From the NCBI GenBank assembly GCA_016201105.1, contig JACQDN010000054.1, positions 1 through 41,861 on the forward strand: a stretch of DNA of 41,861 nucleotides. Reading direction: 5' to 3'. The notes beneath the pieces are model-generated. The model was not told where the DNA came from, made no database searches, and saw nothing but the letters and a program-made list of their open reading frames with translations. Shown here piece after piece: positions 34,693 to 41,861 of this stretch. Origin of the DNA: Pseudomonadota bacterium. GTDB lineage: Bacteria > Pseudomonadota > Alphaproteobacteria > Micropepsales > Micropepsaceae. A program made the position numbers and the translations under genes. The first letter of the stretch is position 1; every line of letters starts with the position of its first letter.

Positions 34693-35780
34693 GTTGGTCG
34701 TGGACGCTCTACCGCTATCTGGCGATCCAGTTTCTTACCGGCGTCGGCATCGTTTGCAGCGGATTCTTGTTCCTCGCGCTATCCATCGACATCGTCGATC
34801 TGTTCGACAAGACCGCCGGGCGCGGCGTGCCGACCGGTGTCATTCTCAGCATGGCATTGCTGCAGCTGCCGAGCCTGGGCCTGAAGCTGATGGTTTTCGC
34901 GGTTCTGCTGGGCGGGGTTTTCGCATTCGTCCGGCTATCGCGCAGCCAGGAATTGATCGCGGTGCGCGCGGCCGGCGTTTCCGCCTGGAATTTGCTGGCG
35001 CCGCCTTTGACCGTCGCGGTTCTGCTCGGCGTCGTCTGCGTGACGCTGTTCACGCCGCTTTCGGCGCGCCTCTTGGTGCAGTACGCGGGTCTTGAAGCGA
35101 AATACATCCGTGGACAGGCTTCCCAGCTCGACGTTTCCAGAAACGGTCTGTGGCTTCGACAAGGAGACGCCAAGCGCCAATCCGTCATCCATGCCTTGCG
35201 GGTGGCCGATCAGGGCGTGCGCCTGGACGACGTCATCGTCTTTCTCTACGGCGGCGAAGATCAGTTTCTCGGCCGCATCGACGCGCACTCCGCCGTGCTG
35301 GAAACCGGCGCTTGGACGCTTTCCGACGCCTGGGTGAGCGGGGCCGAAGGGCGTCCGGTGCATCACGCGGTGTTCAATCTGCCGACCACGCTCACCCCGC
35401 CGCAGATCCAGGAAAGCTTCGCCTCGCCGGATACGATTTCGTTCTGGGATCTGCCGGGTTTCATCATGACGGCGCAGCAGGCAGGATTCTCCGCGACGCG
35501 ATACCTGCTCTATTTCGATTCCCTGTTGGTACTGCCCGCGATGTTCGCGGCGATGGTATTCATGGCGGCCAGCTTCTCGCTGCGTCTGGCGCGCTTGGGA
35601 GGAATGGGCCGCGTTGTGCTGTATGGCGCGTTGTCGGGCTTCGGCGTTTATTTCTTCAGCGACATTACGCAAGCTTTGGGCGAATCCAGCATTCTTCCGG
35701 CCCCGCTCGCGGCGGCCGCTCCCGCCGCCGCCGCCATCCTCATCGGCATGACGCTCGTCTTCCATCGCGAGGATGGCTGA
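34689..35780 (+). CDS. lptG: LPS export permease LptG
   Basis: This 363-residue partner of LptF has the same plan: WTLYRYLAIQFLTGVGIV at the start, three membrane helices, a coupling segment with ELIAVRAAGVSAWNL, a periplasmic jellyroll domain, and three C-terminal helices. ALSGFGVYFFSDITQALG near the end is the family signature. The start overlaps the lptF stop (ATGA), and its own stop overlaps the lptD start (TGATG), so lptF-lptG-lptD are translated as a coupled unit. Confidence 0.95.
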   Translation: MSWSWTLYRYLAIQFLTGVGIVCSGFLFLALSIDIVDLFDKTAGRGVPTGVILSMALLQLPSLGLKLMVFAVLLGGVFAFVRLSRSQELIAVRAAGVSAWNLLAPPLTVAVLLGVVCVTLFTPLSARLLVQYAGLEAKYIRGQASQLDVSRNGLWLRQGDAKRQSVIHALRVADQGVRLDDVIVFLYGGEDQFLGRIDAHSAVLETGAWTLSDAWVSGAEGRPVHHAVFNLPTTLTPPQIQESFASPDTISFWDLPGFIMTAQQAGFSATRYLLYFDSLLVLPAMFAAMVFMAASFSLRLARLGGMGRVVLYGALSGFGVYFFSDITQALGESSILPAPLAAAAPAAAAILIGMTLVFHREDG

Positions 35781-37987
35781 TGAAGCGGCTTCTCGTCGGC
35801 GTCTCGATCCTCGCTCTTTCGGCCCTCGCGCTTTCGCCAGGTACCGCCCGCGCGGACAATTCCATTCTGGGACAAGGCAGCGGCGACGTCCTCTTGCGAG
35901 CCGACGAAGTCGTCTACGACGTGAACAATTCGGTGGTAACGGCTCACGGTCATGTCGAGATCGACTACAACGACCGCATCTTGCTGGCCGACAAGGTCAC
36001 ATACGACCAGAAAACCGACACGGTGACGGCCTCGGGCCACATCACCATGATGGCGCCGAACGGCGACACGGCGTTCGCCAACGACGTCACGCTCACCGAC
36101 CAGATGCGCGACGGCGTGCTCAATGATTTCGCCGCGCTGCTTGGCGAGAACGGGCGGCTTGCCGGCGTGCGCGCCACCCGCACCAATGGCGTGCGCACCG
36201 TCGCCGAACGCGCCGCGTTCACGCCTTGCAAAATCTGCAACAAGCCTGGCCAGCGCACGCCGCTTTGGCAGGTGAAAGCCTATCGCGTCATCTACGACCA
36301 GGACCAACACAAGATCAGCTACAACGACGCGATCCTGGAATTGTTCGGCGTTCCGGTGTTCTACACGCCCTATCTCAGCCACCCCGATCCGACCGTGAAG
36401 CACCAGTCGGGCATTCTTGCGCCGGACTTCGGATCTTCAAGCTCGCTGGGCACGTTCGTTCGCGTGCCCGTCTACTTTGCGCTCACCGACTCGCGCGATC
36501 TCACTATCGCTCCGATGTACACCGCCCAGAGCGGAGACGTTCTGCAGGGCGAATATCGCGAACGCTGGAACGACGGCGGCCTGTGGCTGCAGGCCAGCAT
36601 CGCCAACGATCCCAAGGGCGGCCTGCTGCACAATCACAACGAATGGTACAGCTCCTTCTTTGGATCGGGGCGCATTCCGCTTGTCGAAAACTGGCGCGTC
36701 GGCTTCGATGCCGCGCTGACGTCGAACGATACCTATCTGAAGCGCTACGACATTTCGCAGGAAGATCGCCTCGTCAGCGATCTTTTCCTGGAAGGCGTCA
36801 GCGGCCGCAGCCGCTTCTCGATGACCGGCTATTTCTTCCAGGGCCTGCGCGCGACGGACGTTCCCAGCAACATGCCGATGGTGCTGCCACTGCTGGAATA
36901 TTCCTATGTTCCGGAGCGCACCTGGTTCGGCGGTCAATTCCGTTTCGACCTCAATGGCGCCTCGGTCTCGCGCGATATCGGTCCCGACAGCCAGCGCCTG
37001 ACGGCGGAAACGCGCTGGCGTCTGCCCTTCGTGACCGATGCGGGCATGCTGTTCACGATCCAGGCCGACGCGCGCGGCGACGTCTATCGCGTCACCAACA
37101 ACGATCCGGTCAACTTTCCGAATATTCCGGTGAAAGAGCACTACATCTCGCGCGGACTTCCCTATCTCGGTATCGATTGGCGCTGGCCGTTCATCACAGG
37201 CGGCGGGCCCAACAAAACGGCCTTCATCATCGAACCGATCGTGCAACTTGTGGCCGCGTCCTATGGCGGCAACCCCAAGGGACTGCCGAACGAGGATTCG
37301 ACCGATTTCGAACTCGACGAGACCGATATTTTCCGTTTCGACCGTGTGCCGGGTTACGACGTGTGGGAGCCCGGTCCTCGCGCCACGGCCGGCATTCGCA
37401 GCGAAGCGCTTTTCACCGGAGGTTCGGTCGAACTTCTTGTCGGCGAAAGCTTCCGTCCGAAACCCATCAAGACGTTCCTGACCAATGCCGGAATCGAACA
37501 CGAGAAATCCGACCTCGTCGGGCGCCTCACCATCAAGTTCCCGCCGCATTTCAGCCTGACGCACCGGGTCGATATCGATCAGACCGACGGCAGCATCCGC
37601 CGCAACGAAGTCTACGTGGACGCCAATTACGGCCGTTCCTCCATGACGCTGAGTTACCTCCGCCTCAATCAGAACGAGGCATCGCTAGGCCTCAATCCCC
37701 GCGAAGAAGTGAACGGTGAAGCCACGGTCGCGGTCACACATAATTGGCTACTATTCGCGGGCGCACGGCGCGATATCGAGGCCAGCCAGATGCTCGATAC
37801 CGAATATGGCGTCGGTTACGATGATGAATGTTTGGGAATATCCCTTTCCTTCCGCCGAAAATTCAAGCGCGACCGCGACGTTCCGCCCTCCAGCACGTTC
37901 TTGTTGCGCATAAGGTTAAAGACACACGACGACGGGGACGAAGGAGCCGCCAGGCTTTTCCCACGCCACATTTTCACCACGCCTTGA
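35780..37987 (+). CDS. lptD: LPS-assembly outer-membrane protein LptD
   Basis: This 735-residue protein inserts LPS into the outer leaflet together with LptE. It has a signal peptide cut after ARA at about 25, then an LptA-like beta-jellyroll (LLRADEVVYDVNNSVVTAHG, about 38-140). The barrel linker holds FTPCKICNKPGQRTPLW with a CxxC, and the rest is a long beta-barrel domain. The barrel's last strand seems to end at FLLRIRLKT, yet about 20 more residues follow (HDDGDEGAARLFPRHIFTTP). The start is fixed by overlap with lptG; upstream frame to 35150 is a shadow. Confidence 0.94.
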   Translation: MKRLLVGVSILALSALALSPGTARADNSILGQGSGDVLLRADEVVYDVNNSVVTAHGHVEIDYNDRILLADKVTYDQKTDTVTASGHITMMAPNGDTAFANDVTLTDQMRDGVLNDFAALLGENGRLAGVRATRTNGVRTVAERAAFTPCKICNKPGQRTPLWQVKAYRVIYDQDQHKISYNDAILELFGVPVFYTPYLSHPDPTVKHQSGILAPDFGSSSSLGTFVRVPVYFALTDSRDLTIAPMYTAQSGDVLQGEYRERWNDGGLWLQASIANDPKGGLLHNHNEWYSSFFGSGRIPLVENWRVGFDAALTSNDTYLKRYDISQEDRLVSDLFLEGVSGRSRFSMTGYFFQGLRATDVPSNMPMVLPLLEYSYVPERTWFGGQFRFDLNGASVSRDIGPDSQRLTAETRWRLPFVTDAGMLFTIQADARGDVYRVTNNDPVNFPNIPVKEHYISRGLPYLGIDWRWPFITGGGPNKTAFIIEPIVQLVAASYGGNPKGLPNEDSTDFELDETDIFRFDRVPGYDVWEPGPRATAGIRSEALFTGGSVELLVGESFRPKPIKTFLTNAGIEHEKSDLVGRLTIKFPPHFSLTHRVDIDQTDGSIRRNEVYVDANYGRSSMTLSYLRLNQNEASLGLNPREEVNGEATVAVTHNWLLFAGARRDIEASQMLDTEYGVGYDDECLGISLSFRRKFKRDRDVPPSSTFLLRIRLKTHDDGDEGAARLFPRHIFTTP

Positions 37988-38075
37988 ACCTAGGGAAGAA
38001 TTGCTTATTCTCGCGCAACCGCGGGGGACGGGACGCGGGCCCTCGGAAACCATTGAACAGGCGAAGACCAGTCCC

Positions 38076-39653
38076 TTGATCACTCGATGTTTAGTTACCG
38101 CTGCCGGCATCCTTTCGGCCGCGCTGTTGGCCGCGCCGGTTATCGCGCAGCAATCCGATCAGACGGCGCAAACACCCGCCGCGACCGAACCGCTGCAATC
38201 GCCGACCGCGGATTTGAACCCCGCCGATAAAAAGGCGGCCAACGCCAAATCGCGCGCGAAAACCGTCGCGAGCAACCCGGTGGATGCCAAGACCGACGAC
38301 CAAAAGCCGCTTGCCAAAAGCGACGATGAAGTCGCCAAGGCCAGCAGCGAAGATCCTTCGAAGATACCGGTCGATGGCGTAGCGGTCATCGTCAACGACT
38401 CGGTGGTCTCCGAATACGACGTGCGCCAGCGCATGGGCTTGTTCTTTGCCACGACAGGAACGCGCCCTACGGACGAAAACAAGGCAGAGGTGCGCGAGCA
38501 GGTCTTGAAGCAGCTCGAATCCGAACGGCTTCAATTGCTCGAAGCCCAGAAGAAGAATGTCGCGGTCAGCACTGCCGACGTCGATGCCGCTATCGACGAT
38601 ATCTTGAAAGACAACAACCTCAAGAAAGAACAGCTGGAAGAGATGTTCTCGCGCGCCGGCGTGCGCATGTCCACGTTCCGCGCCCAGATCGCGGCACAAC
38701 TCGCCTGGGCGAAATTGGTGGGCGGCGTCTACGGCGATCAGCTGAATCTCACCGACGAAGAAGTCAACGCGGAATTGAAGAGGATAAAAGCCAGCGCAAC
38801 CAAGCCGCACTTCCTCGTGGCCGAGATATTCGAAGCCGTCGATTCCCCTGAGCAAGACGAAAAGGTGAAGAAGGACATTCAGGGACTCGCCGATCAATTG
38901 CACACCGGCGCCCAATTCCCGGCCGTCGCCCGTCAATTCAGCCAGAGCCCGACAGCCGCGCAGGGCGGCGATCTGGGCGTGGTCGCCGAAGGCGATCTTC
39001 CTCCCATCCTGAACGACGCGCTCGTGAAGATGCACCCGGGGGACATTTCCGATCCGATCCGCGGCACGGGCGGCTACTACGTTCTGATGTTGCGCGAACG
39101 CCAGGAGCCGGCTGGCACCAAGATCGTACCCGTCAAAGTGGAAGCAACAGGACCGGCCGGAACTTTGCCGCTCGCCCGCGTGCTCTTGCCGATCGGGCCA
39201 AGTCCGTCAAAAGCGCTGCTGCAGAACGCCGTTAAAGCCGCTCAGTTCGTCAAGATGCAGATCACGAGCTGTGCGAGAATCCCCGAGATTTTGAAGAAGT
39301 TGCCGGGCGCGGTTTACATGAACCTGGGCCAGATGCGGGTGGCCGACCTGAGCCCGCAAATCCAGGGCGAAGTCAACAAAACCGGACCGGGCGAATCCAC
39401 CGATCCCTTCCAGTCTCCCGCCGGTGTCGAATTGATCGCGCGTTGCGACAAGGCTCCTCCGAAGCCGTCTCAACCCTTTCCCATACCGACGTTTAACCAA
39501 GTGAAGTCGCGGATGTACGAGGAGCAGATGAGCGTCTACGCGCGCCGCTACATGCGCGATCTGCGCCGCGACGCGAGCATCGAAGTTCCCGGCGAGAAGG
39601 ACAAGAAGTTGACCGAAGCCGCCAAGCCCAAACTCCATGTCAAGGCGCAGTGA
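38076..39653 (+). CDS. surA: SurA-like periplasmic peptidyl-prolyl isomerase
   Basis: This 525-residue chaperone has a signal peptide (ITRCLVTAAGILSAALLAAP, cleavage near AQ at 24-25) and a low-complexity Ala/Lys/Asp-rich linker (about 28-105). A SurA N-terminal domain follows (VDGVAVIVNDSVVSEYDVRQ from about 100), and then one parvulin domain with QFSQSPTAAQGGDLGVVAEG and DPIRGTGGYYVLMLRER. It helps fold outer-membrane proteins such as LptD, encoded just upstream. No in-frame ATG fits; the TTG at 38076 immediately precedes the signal peptide and is preferred to a TTG at 38001. It overlaps pdxA by 17 bp. Confidence 0.88.
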   Translation: MITRCLVTAAGILSAALLAAPVIAQQSDQTAQTPAATEPLQSPTADLNPADKKAANAKSRAKTVASNPVDAKTDDQKPLAKSDDEVAKASSEDPSKIPVDGVAVIVNDSVVSEYDVRQRMGLFFATTGTRPTDENKAEVREQVLKQLESERLQLLEAQKKNVAVSTADVDAAIDDILKDNNLKKEQLEEMFSRAGVRMSTFRAQIAAQLAWAKLVGGVYGDQLNLTDEEVNAELKRIKASATKPHFLVAEIFEAVDSPEQDEKVKKDIQGLADQLHTGAQFPAVARQFSQSPTAAQGGDLGVVAEGDLPPILNDALVKMHPGDISDPIRGTGGYYVLMLRERQEPAGTKIVPVKVEATGPAGTLPLARVLLPIGPSPSKALLQNAVKAAQFVKMQITSCARIPEILKKLPGAVYMNLGQMRVADLSPQIQGEVNKTGPGESTDPFQSPAGVELIARCDKAPPKPSQPFPIPTFNQVKSRMYEEQMSVYARRYMRDLRRDASIEVPGEKDKKLTEAAKPKLHVKAQ

Positions 39654-40605
39654 CTCTGCGCCCGCTTCCGACGCTCCCATAGTCCTCACCATGGGCGAAC
39701 CGGGCGGTATCGGCCCGGAGATCGCTGTTGCAGCTTTTCAGAAACTCGGCGGTCGCATCGGCCAGCACGCGCTGAAGCTGGTTGGCGATCCGGACGTGTT
39801 TCGCGCGCTGGGCGATGTGCCGGCGAGCGCGATCCTCGCCGGCCGCAAAGTCGCCGCCCCCCGCAAACCGGGTTTCGCGGACCCCGTCAACACTTTGGCC
39901 GTGACCGATGCGATCGATACCGCCGTCAGTCTGGCGCTGAAAGGCGCGGCCGCCGCCGTCGTGACCGCGCCCATTCACAAAGCCTCGCTCATGCAAGGCG
40001 GGTTCGAATATCCCGGCCACACCGAATATCTGGCGCGGCTGACCGGCGCGGATCGCGCAGTGATGATGCTTTCTGGAGGCGGACTGCGCGTCGTGCCGCT
40101 CACCGTTCATATTCCGCTGGCTCAGGTGCCGGGCAAAATCACCAAACGCGACATCGTCGAAACCGGCGAGATCGTGCTGAACGCCCTCAAGTGGGATTTT
40201 GGCATCGGACGCCCGCGCCTGGCGGTGGCGGGCCTCAATCCGCATGCCGGCGAAAGCGGTGAGATTGGCCGCGAGGATGTCGAAATTGTCACCCCGGCCG
40301 TCGAAGCATTGCGCGGCACGGGCTGTGAGGTGCGGGGGCCGCTTTCCGCCGACACCATGTTCCACACCGATGCGCGCGCGAAATACGACGCCGCGCTCTG
40401 CATGTATCACGACCAGGCGCTGATCCCGCTCAAGACGCTTGCCTTCTGGGAAGGCGTCAATATCACGCTGGGCCTTTCCATCGTGCGCACGTCTCCCGAT
40501 CACGGCACCGCGCTCGATATTGCCGGCCAGGGCAAAGCCGATCCGCGCAGCATGATCGCAGCCATCGAACTTGCGGCAAAGATGGCCGATGCCAGATACG
40601 GCTGA
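39637..40605 (+). CDS. pdxA: 4-hydroxythreonine-4-phosphate dehydrogenase
   Basis: This 322-residue NAD-dependent enzyme of pyridoxal phosphate synthesis has [17 protein letters not shown] at about 18-34, [20 protein letters not shown] followed by TEYLA with a metal-binding His, and [14 protein letters not shown] and [15 protein letters not shown] near the end. All are family signatures. It starts within the surA 3' end and overlaps rsmA by 17 bp, giving the surA-pdxA-rsmA order common in proteobacteria. Confidence 0.97.
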   Translation: MSRRSDSAPASDAPIVLTMGEPGGIGPEIAVAAFQKLGGRIGQHALKLVGDPDVFRALGDVPASAILAGRKVAAPRKPGFADPVNTLAVTDAIDTAVSLALKGAAAAVVTAPIHKASLMQGGFEYPGHTEYLARLTGADRAVMMLSGGGLRVVPLTVHIPLAQVPGKITKRDIVETGEIVLNALKWDFGIGRPRLAVAGLNPHAGESGEIGREDVEIVTPAVEALRGTGCEVRGPLSADTMFHTDARAKYDAALCMYHDQALIPLKTLAFWEGVNITLGLSIVRTSPDHGTALDIAGQGKADPRSMIAAIELAAKMADARYG

Positions 40606-41473
40606 CGAATCCACAGATCCGCTTCCGCCGCTGCGCGAGGTCATCGCGGCGCACGGCCTGGCAGCCAAGAAATCGCTGGGGCAGAATTTTCTGCTCGACC
40701 TCAACCTCACCCGGCGCATTGCGCGGGCTGCAGGACCGCTGGAAGGCGCGACACTCTACGAGATCGGACCGGGTCCCGGCGGCCTGACGCGCGCGCTGCT
40801 GATGGAAGGCGCCAAGCGCGTCATCGCCGTGGAACGCGACGAGCGCTGCATACCGGCGCTCAAGGATATCGGCGCGGCGTATCCCCATCGTCTCGACATC
40901 GTGTCCGCCGATGCGCTCGACATCGATGAGCGGGCGCGGCTCAAGGATCTGAAGATCGAGGGTCCGGTCCGCGTTGCGGCCAACCTTCCTTACAATGTGG
41001 GCACCACATTGCTGGTGAAGTGGCTCACTTCCGAGACCTGGCCGCCGTTCTGGCAAAGTTTGACGCTGATGTTTCAGCGCGAAGTGGCCGAGCGCCTGGT
41101 CGCCAAGCCCTCGACCAAAGCCTACGGCCGGCTCTCCGTGCTGACCCAGTGGCGGGCAAAAGCGAAGATCCTGTTCGACGTTTCCCCGCGCGCCTTCACG
41201 CCGCCGCCCAAGATCACATCGTCCGTCGTGCGCATCGAGCCGCTGATGGAGCCCGTTGCACCCGCCAGGCTCGGCGATCTCGAAAAGGTCACCGCCGCCG
41301 CCTTCGGCCATCGCCGCAAGATGCTGCGCCAGAGCTTGAAATCGTTGACGCCGGACGGCGAAGGGTTGGCGCGAGCCGCCGGCCTTGATCCTACCGCGCG
41401 CGCCGAAACGCTTTCCGTTACGGATTTCGCCGCTTTGGCCCGCACCTGGCGCGCCGCAGTTGAGACCGCCTAG
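40589..41473 (+). CDS. rsmA: 16S rRNA (adenine-1518/1519-N6)-dimethyltransferase
   Basis: This 294-residue SAM-dependent enzyme dimethylates two adjacent adenines at the 3' end of 16S rRNA; its loss gives kasugamycin resistance. Signatures are [20 protein letters not shown] at about 27-46, the SAM loop [14 protein letters not shown] at about 60-73, and [15 protein letters not shown], the catalytic motif. [18 protein letters not shown] and [12 protein letters not shown] follow. The start at 40589 (MPDTADES) is set in the pdxA 3' end; a TTG at 40571 is possible. It ends the operon. A small palindrome, CCGCCTAGGCGG, covers the stop at 41466-41477. Confidence 0.97.
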   Translation: MPDTADESTDPLPPLREVIAAHGLAAKKSLGQNFLLDLNLTRRIARAAGPLEGATLYEIGPGPGGLTRALLMEGAKRVIAVERDERCIPALKDIGAAYPHRLDIVSADALDIDERARLKDLKIEGPVRVAANLPYNVGTTLLVKWLTSETWPPFWQSLTLMFQREVAERLVAKPSTKAYGRLSVLTQWRAKAKILFDVSPRAFTPPPKITSSVVRIEPLMEPVAPARLGDLEKVTAAAFGHRRKMLRQSLKSLTPDGEGLARAAGLDPTARAETLSVTDFAALARTWRAAVETA

Positions 41474-41532
41474 GCGGCATGCAAGACTGACAACCGATCA
41501 GCTATCCAAAAAACGTGAAGGGAGAAACTTTC

Positions 41533-41861
41533 ATGCTCAGCCAGGCCGTGACCGAATTCGGCAAACCGCTTCAGGCCCTCGAAACGCCCACTCCCACCCC
41601 GAAGGGCACCGAAGTTCTCCTGAAAGTCCACAATGCCGGCGTCTGCCACAGCGACGTGCATATTCACGATGGATATTTCGATCTTGGCGGCGGCAACAAG
41701 CTGCCGATGGCGAACATCAAACTTCCGCACACCATGGGCCACGAAATCGAAGGTGAAGTCGTCGCGGTCGGCCCCGACGTGAAAGACATCAAGGTCGGCG
41801 CGCGCTATGCGGCGTTTCCCTGGATCGGCTGCGGCAAATGTCCGGCCTGCGAGCGCGGCGA
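41533..41861 (+). CDS. Zinc-dependent alcohol dehydrogenase, N-terminal part only
   Basis: The first 109 residues of an MDR-family alcohol dehydrogenase are present before the window ends. The catalytic zinc site is visible: Cys in GVCHSDVHIHDGY at about 36-48 and GHEIEGEVVAVGPDV with the His/Glu pair. GCGKCPACERG at the end begins the four-Cys structural zinc loop. The start is well supported by GAAGGGAG upstream of the ATG. It is separated from rsmA by 59 bp and is probably an independent gene. Substrate is unknown. Confidence 0.9.
   Translation, partial: MLSQAVTEFGKPLQALETPTPTPKGTEVLLKVHNAGVCHSDVHIHDGYFDLGGGNKLPMANIKLPHTMGHEIEGEVVAVGPDVKDIKVGARYAAFPWIGCGKCPACERG

Noticed and set aside
35150..37987. 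945-residue version of LptD
   Set aside because: The first 210 residues lie in another frame of lptG; the signal peptide at 35780 marks the true start.

Overview
This 41.9 kb window is a GC-rich bacterial chromosome segment, most likely from an alphaproteobacterium. The evidence is gene content and order: lptF-lptG-lptD-surA-pdxA-rsmA, pepA-holC, an hda/ppk/ppx block next to purMN, tatABC-serS-surE-pcm-nlpD, trmFO, and a yajC-secD pair beside a DUF815 ATPase. I cannot name the genus from sequence alone. No rRNA, tRNA, CRISPR array or transposase was seen.

Layout. 1-752 holds a short-chain dehydrogenase whose reading frame runs into a palindromic repeat and off the left edge. 1034-4197 holds an alpha/beta hydrolase, trmFO and a phytoene/squalene-synthase-like protein. 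4383-6853 is an accessory block: a TetR regulator divergent from a haloalkane dehalogenase, with a perfect 14-bp inverted repeat between them, followed by a DUF1330 protein and a small membrane protein. 7063-10694 holds a PuuD-like membrane protein, secD and yajC (no secF beside them), and a DUF815 AAA+ ATPase. 10971-16463 is the leftward tatA-tatB-tatC-serS-surE-pcm-nlpD cluster. 16795-22916 is the leftward DUF2066-CDP-alcohol transferase-hda-ppk-ppx operon. 23021-23431 is a DUF559 endonuclease-like gene enclosed by inverted repeats. 23966-25659 is purM-purN. 25810-29089 holds an SDR, ndk and an ABC-F ATPase. 29086-33381 holds an amino-acid permease, a TPR membrane protein, holC and pepA. 33544-41473 is the rightward outer-membrane biogenesis operon lptF-lptG-lptD-surA-pdxA-rsmA. 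A zinc alcohol dehydrogenase begins at 41533 and is cut by the window end.

The most distinctive property is the density of palindromic, modular intergenic repeats: about twenty blocks in at least four families. Many are built as mirror images: a C-rich/G-rich hairpin box, a swappable A/T-rich or CG-rich hairpin, a unique centre, then the same parts inverted. They lie between convergent, divergent and co-directional genes, inside operons, and they reach into coding sequence. They encode the last residues of SurE, PurN and the DUF559 protein, carry a Shine-Dalgarno-like sequence just ahead of surE, and interrupt the SDR at the left edge.

The DUF559 gene is enclosed by two inverted copies of one family, and one copy forms its own C-terminus. 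This suggests a nuclease-repeat pair, perhaps a nuclease that moves or maintains these repeats. That is a hypothesis only. Other second-look items are secD without secF, a low-GC insertion in seryl-tRNA synthetase, a degenerate NlpD-type peptidase, and the dehalogenase operator.
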